From positions 1,809,298 to 1,873,297 of the forward strand of contig JAQJVL010000155.1 in NCBI GenBank assembly GCA_035578905.1: DNA of 64,000 nt, read 5' to 3'. This DNA comes from Stictocephala bisonia. Lineage: Eukaryota; Arthropoda; Insecta; Hemiptera; Membracidae. Of this stretch, positions 11,036 to 22,390 are shown one piece after another. Below the pieces are notes generated by a model. It did no database searches. It worked only from the letters and a program-made list of their open reading frames with translations, and was not told the DNA's origin. Numbering within the stretch: the first letter of the stretch is position 1; the number at the start of each line of letters is the position of its first letter. The position numbers were made by a program, and so were the translations under genes.

Positions 11036-11954
11036 TGCCAATGAGTAATTTTCAAACAACAGTAAAGCTACCCATACGTGAATCACATATATGGTTCAAT
11101 ATCTGTGCGCCATAAAGAGTGCTTACATTTAATAAACCTCGATTAGAAATCGGGCACTCCCACTGTACAAGGCATTGGCAATCGTGAACCAAGACTATCA
11201 ATTTCTGTTAACAAATTAAACACGACACAGTTCCAAATTACATTCACATGGCCAAACGCAATAAGCGGACAAATGTTTCTTTTATGTTAATCAGCGTGGA
11301 TTGCGAGGCGACAGGCGGGACCCACCCCGCCACTTATGGCATAATTGATTTGTCAGTGGACCTCACAGTCCCGAGGCACGACCTAAGACTTTATTTGGGC
11401 ATAGGTCGTGCTAACACATATTAGGGGATAGCAACGCCACCGGCGCCACATGTCTTATTAATGTATACTGGCCACTGTCCCACTTTGACTTTACAATACA
11501 GGTTTCTGTTTTTTTTTTTTTTTTTTTTTTAATTTTTATATATATTTAATACTTTTTTGCGGGGGCCGAAATCAAGACATTTCTCATTAAATCCATGTAA
11601 AATGTAAAAACACATTTAGTACTTAAAGTATCTTTATTACGGTTTTAAGTCCTTTTCGGTCAATGTTTGATCAAATTTATAATTTTTTATTGTGTTGCAA
11701 ATACTGTAGGAATTTGCATTATATTTTTAATGAATTTATTCGATTAAAGATAGAGAAAGAAGAGATTAAAGAAGAAAGATTAAAGAAAGAGGATGGACGA
11801 TTCAGATTTATTATATTTTTAATGCTAAACAATAGGCTTCTAAAACGCTTGTTTAACTAAAATGTATGGTCTAGTTAGTACAAAAAATTCTAACAGATTA
11901 ATCAGATAGTTCCAATTTATGCACAATGTATTTTATAGTATTCAATGAAAAGTA
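11036..11954. other. Noncoding DNA with GC-richer island and poly(T)
   Basis: About 11275-11470 is a locally GC-richer, non-repetitive block. A run of about 24 T lies at 11508-11531. No protein-coding signal recognised. Confidence 0.5.
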
Positions 11955-12024
11955 TTTATTTTATGAGATGAGAGGTCCCAGGAGATATGTCACACATGGT
12001 GTTCCTCAAGGATCGGTCCTGTGA
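11955..12024 (+). pseudogene. Tiny LINE reverse-transcriptase fragment
   Basis: Codons ending at 12021 read RYVTHGVPQGSVL, the conserved G-V-P-Q-G-S-V-L block (RT motif 4/B) of non-LTR reverse transcriptases; the next codon is TGA. Upstream and downstream frames do not continue, so this is a short relic of a LINE. Confidence 0.5.
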
Positions 12025-12357
12025 CCCCTAAAAAAGAAAGAAAATCATATATTATACCAAATACTATTGTCTAAATACATTTACTTTATTTGGGCTAATG
12101 TATTTTATAAGTCTATTAATAAATATCCATCTTAGATTAGTTTAATAATTTTAATTTTTTATGAAGTCGTTCGTTGAATTGAAAGCAGAATACGTTTTTA
12201 AACATGAAAGTTGTTAAATTAATTATAATACTGATAAAAAAGAAGTAAAATGTATCATCAAAAAGCTTGCAGACATAAATTTGATACTCACCAAAACTAT
12301 TTGGATTGTACACAAATTACAAAACAGCTTACTAGCATTTGTAACTTGATCCATATA

Positions 12358-12615
12358 CTACTGAACATTGAAATATTTTTTTATGAATGTAAGATAACAA
12401 TCCCAACCGGCACCTGTGATTATTCTGCTGAGGAAATCGTCTTGTTCCCGCCCATGCTCGGCTGAACAAGGACACCGCCAGTGGTCAGTTGGTCTCTGAA
12501 CCACTGGTGTCGGATTTCTTCCTTCTCGGGTATCGGCCGACCAAGGTTGACGGAACCTGTTGGTACTGACGAAATTTCGCAAACCGGTCTTCCTGTTTGT
12601 CACCTCTACAGCCAT
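12358..12615 (-). other. Unidentified GC-richer open segment
   Basis: Composition between 12400 and 12610 is distinctly GC-richer than the flanks. The minus strand is open for 85 codons with a Cys/Trp-containing stretch (HWRCPCSAEHGREQ), and the plus strand is also partly open. No family recognised. It may be an exon, a fragment of a transposon gene, or chance openness in a GC-rich block. Confidence 0.25.
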
Positions 12616-12944
12616 ATGATAAAAAGTGTATTTAAAATGTTAATTATATGTGAAATTCATATGAAATTGTAACCTAATTAAGTAGGTTATTTTATGACGT
12701 GTTTGAAATACCAGCTTATTTGCCAACATGTCCCTTCTTAGTTAAGTAACTCCATTCAATGTATGGTATAATGTAATAATAAATATTAAGCTGATGTTTA
12801 AAAGTTATTTGGTGGCGTTGGCTTGCTCATGTTGGTAAACTTTTTGGGTATTTACAACACTTCAAACGATACGATTTGATAATTTATTTTGTTCTGTGTA
12901 TTCGTATTGTTGACTGATATCATACTCATATTTTGTTCTTTTTA

Positions 12945-13025
12945 TTATATGAAATGAAAATAGTCTTTATTAATTTGGCGAGGTTAGGACTATTTCGCCC
13001 TCTCTTACACTTAACCATTGTATGA
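12945..13025 (-). repeat. LINE 3' tail-like fragment
   Basis: On the minus strand the order TTAAGTGTAAGAGAGGGC, TCCTAACCTCGCC and AATAAAGACTATTTTC resembles the common 3' UTR end of insect Jockey/CR1-group LINEs, including the polyadenylation signal. No coding part is attached. Confidence 0.4.
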
Positions 13026-13194
13026 ATTTTTTATAGTTGTGTGTACCTGTACTAATTTGTAATGCCATGATTATGTGATTAGTATATCGCAATATACTAT
13101 ATATGTTTTTTAAAAGTTTTCAGCATCGATGTGGATTACTTAAGTAGTATATATAAAAACAGTTTAATACGTGGAATAAAATAGTTACAAGCAC

Positions 13195-13295
13195 CTGAAA
13201 ACGACGGGATTTTTATACCTATCGAAACGTTGTGTTAGTATTTTAAAACACTGGAAGCGTTAGAAACCTCCAACATATTTACCAATATAGTAAAT
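13195..13295 (+). repeat. Hammerhead-like repeat fragment
   Basis: Related to 10930-11035. CTGAAAA and CTATCGAAACGTTGTG flank a region that can form a stem, and GCAC before the first box pairs with GTGT after the second. The first box is degenerate (G to A at the sixth position). Confidence 0.45.
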
Positions 13296-14802
13296 ATTAA
13301 TTTAATTTCATATCTACTTGATTAAGAATTAGTAAAATCTGATAAATATATTTATAAAAGTAAGCTAAAAAATGTAAAATTCTTAATATTGTAATAAATT
13401 AATATTTCATAAACTATGTATCGATTAAAATAAGTCCTGCGTAGTCTACACTAAAGTACTAAAACCTGCACTTATCAATAAAATATAGGAGTCTTTGATT
13501 GCCAACCAACAAGTAAATACAAATACAGTGTTTGTGCTTATTTAGTTATAGAAGAATATAATAATAAAAAAAAAAAAAGAAAATATTAGCAATTTCTAAT
13601 ACAAACAAAACAATCAGATTTCAAGGCTGCCACCGAAAACGGCAGTGAGAGACAGGAGATACCGAAAGGTTTCCCTTGAATTTGAACAAACTCATCAGGC
13701 AGTAGCTAATAAAGTAGGCGAGGACAATAAAGGATTAATTGAAGGTATGTTTACCAGTGCTGGTGGGTGAGGTTATCTGTTGACAAATTATACTGATAGT
13801 CGTTTAATTAGCACTGGCGAAACGCCTTGAACCGAATTGCAACACTTCGCCACGACTGACACACATTCTGTATACCCGAGCGCTCAAGTCTCCGGCGGAT
13901 CCCTGCAGGCCGATTCATGTACACTCACGGACTCTCCCTAGACAGTATCTCTTGATGTTCTTGAACAACAAAGTAAGTAATCAGAGTATACAAAGCTGTC
14001 AATTAACAAGTAGTTGAAATGTTTCTGTTCTTATTTAGTCTTCAAGTTTATAATCGCATTAATTATAACTAGAATATATAACATTATTTGTATTAACAGA
14101 AAGGTATTCAAACAACCAAATTTAGCCTACTTAAAGTTACTTATCACGATTCAATTTAAAAAAATAAAAAAAAATATCGTTTTCTTTTAAGCTGTACTAT
14201 AACATCGTACTGTACAGTTGGTTCATTTAACCTCTTCAACCTAGTAAAAAGTAACGTAAATCTGACTGTTATCACTTACATCCATCTTAAAAGGAAGTAA
14301 ATTGCTCCACTTAACCACATACCTTATACATTAAAATTCGGTACTACAACACTTGTGATGAAGAATTTAACTGCTTTGTATTAAAAGAATTTTGAAGATA
14401 AAATATTCAGAAGTTACCTCTTATTCATAAAGAAGCAACGAAATAGATAATAATAAATTACTAAAATCGTTGATCAATTAGATGCATCTCATTCAGTGAT
14501 TAATTTTGCCTAATTATCAGCTGTTTTGGAGTCCAGTAGTGGAGCACTACACTACTAGTCCCATGTACATATTATACACTTAAAACTATCTGGAGTGGCA
14601 GATCTCACTAAGTAATTAAACTACTGGCACAAATATTCCTATTACATGAAATATGCATTTTTAAGCAGCAATATAATCGAGCCTTAAACATATGTGGTAT
14701 GATAGAGCATTTATGATTGCAGTTTCAAATGATAATTCGTAAAAATTTTCAGTGTCAAACATTTAGAACTTGGGAAAGAATAGATCATTTCTCTTTTACG
14801 TT

Positions 14803-14805
<3 letters not shown>
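13296..14805. other. Noncoding DNA with GC-richer block at 13.6-13.97 kb
   Basis: The block 13640-13965 is less AT-rich, is unique in the window, and ends at a good plus-strand donor-like site (AAAGTAAGT near 13970). No protein family recognised. The remainder is AT-rich without features. Confidence 0.45.

Positions 14806-14844
<39 letters not shown>
14806..14844 (+). repeat. Poly(A) run of 39
   Basis: Uninterrupted A tract. It may be a retrotransposon tail on the plus strand, but the preceding sequence is not recognisable as an element. Confidence 0.8.
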
Positions 14845-14845
<1 letters not shown>

Positions 14846-15082
14846 ACCTCAATCGCCAGATGTTAGAGAACAATACACTTTCCAAGTTGATCAACTCATT
14901 GCATATTCTTATCACAACAGGTCATATATTACAGTCACAATCTCTGGAGGCCCAAGGCAAGCCTACCTCCCATTATCTCCAAGACGCATGCAAATTCTCC
15001 GTTACGAAACCACGTGCCTCGAATACATTGTAGCACTCTATCTTTCTCTCCGTCTCTCACACACTCCTCAAGAAGCTTCTCA

Positions 15083-15215
15083 TCATTGGAGCAATTTGTC
15101 CAGGTGAGAGTTTCTCTACCCATGGCTTCTGATTGACCATCTGGCTAACTCGTTGAGCAATACCCTCGGCTACTACACCACTCTCTTCAAGCGGAAAACT
15201 GCTTGAGAAAACACT
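15083..15215 (-). other. Candidate exon or gene relic, family unknown
   Basis: On the minus strand the frame starting after a possible acceptor (GTGCAG) reads TTASVFSSSFPLEESGVVAE, continues through a segment with VNQKPWVEKLSPGQIAPMMR, and stops at a TGA just after. The amino-acid composition looks protein-like, not AT noise. A second minus-strand frame (14935-15123) is open on the far side, so a frameshift or an intron is possible. The plus strand is also open here and has a CAGGTGAGAG donor-like site at 15101. I do not recognise the family. Confidence 0.3.
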
Positions 15216-15561
15216 AGCAGTTGTCTGCACTATTATGCATTATACAGACAACAATACGTCTCAACAATGAAGAATGCATATAAATATAACAGTTTTAATT
15301 GGAAGAGTGGCTAAATTAGATTTTAAATTATTAAAGAAAAGGAGAATTTCGTACTGGTGGAGTTTCATAAATGACACTTTTTCTTAATATTAAATCATAT
15401 ATTTTGTTTCTTATACGTCGAGTAGTATGAAAAAATATGGCCTATTTCCACGTCATGATTACACATTGCTGATTTTTCCATCTATTCGAATTGAAATTTG
15501 CTTTATGTTCTTCGTATCGTAAAATATACTAAGAAATACTTTATTTTTTCATATTGTTTGG

Positions 15562-15562
<1 letters not shown>

Positions 15563-15640
<78 letters not shown>
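15563..15640. repeat. (TA)n microsatellite
   Basis: About 78 bp of alternating T and A. Confidence 0.9.
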
Positions 15641-15643
<3 letters not shown>

Positions 15644-15907
15644 ATAGTAATCACAGTAAATTAAAAAATCTTGAGTTTCCTTGTTTTAAAATAAAGTATT
15701 TCTTAGTATATTTTTAATTTTGAGTTTGAAAGGTAGTTTGAAATTTATTTAAAAAAAATTGTATTTACTTTATTAGATGAAGATATAAATGGTAATTGTT
15801 TCTACTCATAATTTTTCCTTTCTTTTCTACATAACATTGTTCATCAAAGATTCTTATTTCTGTTAGAATTTTTTTAATAAAATTGTCAATGCATTCGGTT
15901 GAGTATA

Positions 15908-16073
15908 CGCTTATCTTTGCTATTTCTTTCATTTTATTGACTTATTTATTTATGAAAACTGAGTACTTAGATGTTAATGTTTTCCTATTCCGCTTATCTT
16001 TGCTATTTCTTTCATTTTATTGACTTATTTATTTATGAAAACTGAGTACTTAGATGTTAATGTTTTCCTATTC
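15908..16073. repeat. Perfect 83-bp tandem duplication
   Basis: 15908-15990 and 15991-16073 are identical as far as I can read, beginning CGCTTATCTTTGCTATTTCT. The lack of any difference means the duplication is recent or a sequence-assembly artefact. Confidence 0.85.
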
Positions 16074-16958
16074 CACAAGATGAATGGAATAAATTGTAAT
16101 TAATCGATTGCTATGGGTTTGCATCCGATAAGTATCAAAATTCAATTGTTGTGTATTTTTAAAATAAAATATTAGTAAAAAGAAAATATTACTTTCAGTA
16201 TTTAGCGTGAATTAAATTTGTGTTAAAATTTTATTAATGTTTTTAATTATTTTCATTGATTTAAGCAATATTTTGTTAAATTTTAATCCACTGCAATATT
16301 GTAATTTTTATAAATTAGACTACGCTGAGCTTTGACTTAGCGTAATTAAATATTATTTAGCAATGGTTAAAAATGTTTGTAGTAAAATAAATTATTGAAA
16401 TACTTATCCACAAAATATTACAAATACTCTACTTAAGTACATATCATCTGTAGTTATAGACGCGGTATTTGTTATTTTACGTCATGAATATTTTTGTCAA
16501 ATAAAACACTGAATAATAAAATCATAGTATTCCCGCAGTTGTTCTGTCCATGTATTCCTATTTAATTGTACATGAAAAAACTATTTACGCATGGAAAATA
16601 CTTATAAAAGCGCTATACAGTCACTGTATAGACTAATAAGTGTGACCTCATCTTTATGAATAAAGTTATTGGTTTTTATTATTCAGCTAATTTAAATAGA
16701 CTAATATTAACTCTTGAATATACAAATAAAATGTGTAAACAATTTAGAATTTGTACAATGTTTGTTTTTGTTTACCTCCCAATAAAGGATTAAAGAAACC
16801 GACGTAAAATTAATCGAAATTAAATTAGCTTAGTTTCAATGTAATTTTTACTTGTGGAATTAATTCTACTGCAGCAACCTGAACATAAATTGCATTATTA
16901 GTTGTGTATTTCTGACAGCTTCAAATTTTTGGAAAAATACTTTGAGTATATTGAATCT
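16074..16958. other. AT-rich noncoding DNA
   Basis: No gene recognised. A weak minus-strand microexon-like segment of 27 nt at 16852-16878 (acceptor TTATGTTCAG, donor GTAAAA) is noted only because it lies next to a copy of the repeat that flanks the two stronger candidates. Confidence 0.4.
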
Positions 16959-17150
16959 GTAACAGTCTTCTCAAATTATGAATTTCGCACTAGATCCTTC
17001 AACTCTCTACCAGTTGTGTTTCCGTCCATCCCCATTTAATTTGAACAGTTGTAAACAATTGTACCCCCAAGTGGGGGAAGTTGACTCTCCTTCCCCAGTT
17101 GACTAACAGGTAGGGCTAGTTATAAGTAGTTGACGACCGCGTTCCAAAAT
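16959..17150 (-). repeat. Dispersed repeat R, copy 1
   Basis: Shares TAACAGTCTTCTC, GTCCATCCCCA-like and GGTAGGGCTAGTT...AGTTGAC segments with the copies at 19323-19425, 61991-62222 and (opposite orientation) 42684-42795. Strand is given relative to the two microexons. Class unknown; no coding capacity, no terminal repeats seen. Confidence 0.5.
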
Positions 17151-17536
17151 TGGCAATTTCGAAATCATTCAAAATAGGTTAATTTCAAAATTGTATATTG
17201 ATAAATAAAGGTGTTATATTATTTTGAACATTGGATTTATGGAGAGTCAAATAGATGATCACATTAGTAGAAAAATCACTCAACATTAAAATTCTGTTAA
17301 TTCAAGATCAGATTTTTCTGAATTTTTTTTCACAAATGAACAAAACACATCACTGTTTTCAATGCGGTGGCATATTTTATCTAGTTATTCTAAAATAATC
17401 TGAATATAAACACATTATTTTTATTTCCTCTGTGTCGTAATGATGACTAATGACAAGAAATTCTAAGTGGTTGTGTAAGATTACCCAATTTCAAACGTCC
17501 TGGTTCGAAGAGAATAAATTGCAATAGCATTAATAG

Positions 17537-18170
17537 TCAAAATATGGCGATATCGAAAAAGTAACAGAGTTCAGATACCTAGGAGAAATCCTTGAACCAT
17601 CAGGGAAAGAACTTAAAGCCTTGGACTCCCGGATCCAAAAGATGAAGAGGGCTTTTGGTCGTACTCAAAACATATATAACAAAAAATACCTATCAATTTC
17701 TACCAAAATTCACCACTACAATACCGTCATCAAACTTGAAGTCCTATATGCGAGTGAAACTCTTGATTTGACCAGAAAAGGGATACTTGAAAACATCCTT
17801 AAAGAAGAACGGAAAATCATCAGGAAGATTTCTCGGCCCAAGACTCACTGATGAAGGATACCGACTTCAGTCCCGAACTAGAGTGGAAGAATTCTCAAAC
17901 TTAGCCGCGGATATCAGAAAAAGACGCCTAAAATTTTACGGGCATATCAAGCGTCTTCCTGAAAATAGACTAACAAAAATCTTACTAGAGAACACTGAAA
18001 ATATTTTAACCAATAAGTGGACCTCGGAAATCAGGAAAAAGGCCTTGCCGAAAGAGGTGCAAGCTCTGCTGATAAGGACTGGTATTTCCTTCGTTCGCTC
18101 CGTAAACTTAATTCGTGGTAAACTGAAATTTCTCAATTGCCGTGTAAGTGATAAACTCCTTGCTGGTTGA
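17537..18170 (+). pseudogene. RTE/Jockey-like LINE reverse transcriptase, C-terminal remnant
   Basis: A frame from 17537 reads EKVTEFRYLGEILEPSG and on through YNKKYLSISTKIHHYNTVIK and LYASETLDLTRKG, the thumb and connection region that follows the YxDD block in RTE/Jockey-type reverse transcriptases. It stops at 17851. A second frame from about 17840 carries on with the matching C-terminal block (RKRRLKFYGHIKRLPENRLT) up to 18170, so a frameshift near 17840 separates two parts of one protein. Endonuclease and palm domains are missing. A dead, 5'-truncated copy. Confidence 0.75.
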
Positions 18171-18174
18171 ATGT

Positions 18175-19322
18175 GTTAAATAACACAGGAAGTCACACAC
18201 ACTTTCTCCAAGCGCTATTTGACTTTCATGGAACTCCTCTTTGTGCGCAGACGTGTTTTATATGACTGTATTTATATAATATTTATTTTTAAAAGTGGTT
18301 TAATGTAACGGAAAAGCTATTATTTCAGTTTATTAAAAAAGGATATGCATTACGAGCTTTAATTATACATAATTAAGTATGACAGTGTGTTTATTAAATA
18401 CTTTGAAAGACATACTTTTGTGTTCAATTAATATTCATTTTCGTATAAATTTGTACTAAGAGACCTGTGAACTTTGGGTTAGCAGTTTTCTCAATTATTT
18501 TTCAGTATGATTACACATTATTACTATTCCAATTACATGAAACAATATCGTTTAGTTCATTATTACTATTGTCAATAAAGATATAGTAATGAAATGTTGG
18601 TACTTGAAGAAAATATGTTCAATAATCTCTATGTATATGTATACATTATAAGTCAAACTTAACACTAAACTCGAAAAGTAGTGACTGTATGCACTTGAAG
18701 TATTTACACTTCATTGTATTTATATACAAGGGTGTATTTATTTTCTAAAATTAATATACATATACAGGCCAGGTCAAGCATTTATCGATCAACCTACATT
18801 TCACAAATTAAAATAAATGTAAGTGCTGAAAAAGTGCTACTATAACCAAAATAATTTAGGTGCTTATTATATAAAAATGAAATCAATTTATTACTGTGAC
18901 GAAATGACTTGTTATTTATGAAAACAAAACTGTTACGGTTGTGTCTAGCTTAAGTGTTACATTTATAGCATTCACAAACTCCTGATATAACCATTCATAA
19001 AATTGTATACATTAAAAAAGTACTAAACATATTTGAACTTACCTTTTTCTCCCAAGAAAAGTTAGCGTTTACAATCTGAAACAAAAATAAAACAATAAGT
19101 CAAGAGCAAAACAGAATGTTATCCAAGTGCTGATTGCTTTGTAAGACTTTGATTATAAGATGAGTTGTAACTAAATAAAATAAACTTCATATTCACAAGT
19201 TGGGGAAAAAACTCATGAATACTCTAGGAATTGTATTGTAATATTTTAACTATTTTTAATAAAATTTTTTGTTAATTTAACAGAAATTACAATTTACACA
19301 TTTAATTTAGAATTTACTAGTT
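18175..19322. other. AT-rich noncoding DNA around microexon A
   Basis: Apart from the 33-nt candidate exon at 19043-19075, no feature recognised. Confidence 0.5.
19043..19075 (-). CDS. Candidate microexon A (33 nt)
   Basis: On the minus strand a pyrimidine-rich acceptor (TTTATTTTTGTTTCAG) precedes 33 nt, followed by a consensus donor (AAG then GTAAGT). The exon is a multiple of three and open, reading IVNANFSWEKK in the frame starting at its first base. Splice sites this good on both sides of so short a segment are uncommon by chance in AT-rich DNA. A second such segment lies at 61815-61844 on the same strand. The host gene is unknown; the exons could be alternative cassettes of one gene with very long introns. 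Without transcript data this is a prediction from splice signals only. Confidence 0.4.
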
Positions 19323-19425
19323 TTAACAGTCTTCTCCAGTGAATATTTTTGTCACTCTCAAGCCTCCTGCCCTCTACTTGTTGACTTTGGAACTATTTGC
19401 AACTCCGTCGACTATCAGAAGACCT
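19323..19425 (-). repeat. Dispersed repeat R, copy 2
   Basis: TTAACAGTCTTCTCCAGTGA, GTTGACTTTGGAAC and GCAACTCCGTCGACTATCAG align with the copy at 61991-62222 and with the reverse complement of 42684-42795. It lies about 250 bp upstream (minus strand) of microexon A. Confidence 0.6.
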
Positions 19426-19429
19426 GTAG

Positions 19430-20279
19430 TGCTTAGATTAGATCAAATTAGACGAGGAGATCAAATTAGCGACGGTAAAAACAAATCTATTATATTAATG
19501 AACTAATCTGCAAATTTTGCAACATACAGTAATTTCAAAAAGGTTTTAATGGCACATAGCAACATTGAAATTAATATTTACTGTTGAAATCATAAATATT
19601 TAACGAATCGATATTTTTGTTTACTTCGAAAAAAAACAATGATAGAAAACGTGCTTAGTCCAACTTAAATTTCGAGATAGTACTAAGAATTTTGAGGGAG
19701 GATAATATTCTTTTTACTCTATTCATTTATTTAGTTTTCTTATTAGGGTTCTAGTTTTTCATATCATATCACATAATGTTGACTATACCAAATCACGAAG
19801 GCTAAGCAGTTCTGATCTTTAATATTTTGTTCTTGAAAAACACCACAGACAAACGTGATATTATAAGTCAGTAATTTGTAAATGATAGCCCGAATCTTAA
19901 GTGAATAAGGCTTTTAGTAGCTGAGTAAAGTTTTTACAATATCACTGAAAGTTGAAACATTTTCTGTAAAAGACAAAACAGTTTTTTTTCAATAAGAAAA
20001 ACCAGGTGAACAAGCAGCTTATTTCCAACGTTTTTTTTTTTTTTTTTTTGATAAAAAAGAAACAATACATACTTGTTATGATCATTACAATGGTTTTTTA
20101 ATATTTAAACTTGGGTCGAAAAATGGGAGAAGATAATTTTGGTTTTTCATATAAGTTATGATCATTTGGTTTGTTACGACAAAGTCTGTATCTGAAGAAT
20201 TTGAAAACAAATGATGAAGGTCTGTACGTACTAATAACTACAAATGTGCCGGATAAATAGTGACCAGCGTATTTAGCGT
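19430..20279. other. AT-rich noncoding DNA
   Basis: Nothing recognised except a run of about 19 T near 20031-20049. Confidence 0.6.
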
Positions 20280-20570
20280 ATATAGGGGTTTCAGGAGCGG
20301 AAGGAAACGTTCCTCCACTTCACTAACGTACACCACGGGCGTAACTTAATTTGTACTTAAGCTCTGGTTTATATTCAACTACCACAACAGTATCTAGTTG
20401 TAAAAATAATTGTTATTGAACTGGACTAGTTTGTTTTATTGCTATTTATTGTTTGCATTATTATATTGTGTTATTATTGTTATTTGAATACTAAATAATG
20501 TTTTAATTGAACCGTTCCAAGCTTGATTCGTTAGGGTTGATCAAACCAACCAATGGTAAATGCTAATGAT
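20280..20570 (+). repeat. Dispersed repeat Q, copy 1
   Basis: Matches the reverse complement of 58868-59115: shared segments include ATTGCTATTTATTG, ATTGTGTTATT, AGCTTGATTCGTT and GATCAAACCAACCAAT-like ends. Non-coding; class unknown. Some LTR or MITE fragment is possible. Confidence 0.55.
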
Positions 20571-21366
20571 GACGCAATGGGCGGAGTTTTCTACTGTGCT
20601 GCAAGCATGTGGTCTACCAACAATCTTGTTTCCATGACATTTATTAAATGGAAAGAGTGGGGGAAGAGTAGCTCTCTATCAATTCCATCACTCAGTGCAT
20701 CTATTTCACAACAGTGTTTTCAGTAGGCCACAATATAAGTAGTCTATCTAATGTGCAATCATTATTACATTTTGCTTACTTATTAATTAAAATGTAATTG
20801 TTTCATTTTTGTTAATCCAAGTTTAAAAATAAAAAAAATTAACTGTGCAAAATCACATAAAATGTCTAACTCCATAAATACCTCCCTGATTTATATAAAA
20901 TTCTTTAATATAGCAATACTTGAATTAGAATTCGCTAATACATCATACTCGACGGTATAGAAAACCTGATAAATAATGAGATTAACCCAATAATTATTGG
21001 CATTATAATGGAACTGTCAGGATTATTGTTGCTGTTTGATCTAGAATCAACTATTCCATGGCTGATAATCATATAATCATATATAGTATTCTTGGAAATT
21101 TCATTAAATTAGTTCTTGTTTTGATCACACATATTTCCATCGTAAATTATTTTATTAACTAAAAATATTTTAGAAGCACTATGTCGTTATGCTTGTAATT
21201 CTTTGACTGCATGTTTAGACTTTATATATTTACAAAATATATAACACCATATAGTTCACTAGCTCTATTAAAAAGTGTGTTTTAGATTTGATTACATTAT
21301 TTCAAATTAAACCTGTTTACGTTGTAAACAACAATCTAGAATTTTTCCATGTAATGTTTTAGTATA
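20571..21366. other. AT-rich noncoding DNA
   Basis: No feature recognised. Confidence 0.6.
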
Positions 21367-21836
21367 CATACGAGGGAGACAAAGGAAGTTGGACATTTGC
21401 CATCATTACGTGAAAATTACCAATCACGACGTTTCGATTTGGTAAAACCCAAACCTTTTTCAAGTGCTAAAAACTAAATTACATCTACACAAACATGTTA
21501 TAAAACTACGTTCTTAAACTAATAAACTTATCTACTTTAATAATTATCTACATTTTTATCTAGATCCTAGAATGGGGTACAACAAAATCAACATTTTATA
21601 TTTAGTATAAGTTGATTTTGTTGTATCCCATTCTAGGATCTAGATAAAAATTTAGATAATTACTAAAGTAGATAAGTTTATTAGTTTAAGAACGTAGTTT
21701 TATAACATGTTTGTGTAGATATAATTTAGTTTTTAGCACTTGAAAAAGGTTTGGGTTTTACCAAATCGAAACGTCGTGATTGGTAATTTTCACGTAATGA
21801 AGGCAAATGTCCAACTACCTTTGTCTCCCTCGTATG
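21367..21836. repeat. Hammerhead-bearing palindrome (pseudo-LTR pair)
   Basis: Arms 21367-21592 and 21611-21836, 226 bp each, are reverse complements with six mismatches counted by eye and no indels, around an 18-nt spacer (21593-21610). Each arm has the same layout as the untranslated part of the 5-kb Penelope palindrome: a hammerhead-like motif near the outer end and AT-rich sequence toward the centre. No coding sequence is present. It is best read as two inverted Penelope pseudo-LTR-like units or a related non-autonomous retroelement. Confidence 0.65.
21735..21782 (+). ncRNA. Degenerate hammerhead-like motif (right arm)
   Basis: CTTGAAAA stands where CTGANGA is expected, followed by a 7-bp stem (GGTTTGG with CCAAATC, one G-U pair) and then GAAA at 21768-21771. 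Only about 3 bp of stem I form. The mirror motif is at 21421-21468 on the minus strand. The first box departs from the hammerhead core, so activity is doubtful. Confidence 0.35.
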
Positions 21837-22179
21837 ATACTCCATCATTAACAAATTTCAAAAACAAAGTTTAGTATACAGTTATGATTTTATAATTGTT
21901 ATACATTAATTAATGATTGTCCCAACTTGCCATTAGCGCGCGCTTAATAACATTTGAGTATAGTTGTGACGCGCGGTGTTGCGAATAGTATTGCGTTTGA
22001 CAAACAACAGACAGTAAATCGCTTGAAGATAACAACATAAGACAATTACATTTGAAAACAACACAAAAGAACAATATACAAATAAAAATAATATTTAAAT
22101 AATGAGAAAGAAAATTTTGAAAGAAAATACGATACATTCACAATATCACACATATAAGTTATGAAGTAGTTGCTTTTAC

Positions 22180-22390
22180 AGAACTGAAACTTGGCAACAA
22201 CGCAGGACATAAAAGCGTTGCTATTGGCTGCTGACTTACATCGTCGCGCCATTGGTTGTAGCTCAGAAGAACTATATATTTAGTTACTCTGAGGTTGTAC
22301 CGTACCAACACTCTTCGCAGTTCCAGTATGTGCCGTAAGAGCGCTCTGAAGTCAAGTGGGGACTTTCAATAAATAAACAATAAATTACTA
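22180..22390 (+). repeat. Dispersed repeat L (possible LTR-like), copy 1
   Basis: Shares ATCGTCGCGCCATTGGTT-like, GTTCCAG, GAGCGCTCTGAAGT and a following CAATAAAT with the reverse complement of 51870-52000. The ACTATATATTTAG (TATA-like) about 100 bp before a CAATAAATAAAC makes an LTR fragment conceivable; no paired LTR or internal region is seen. Confidence 0.4.

Noticed and set aside
14770..15033. 87-codon frame with a poly-lysine run
   Set aside because: The lysines come from a 39-A tract; the rest shows no protein motif.
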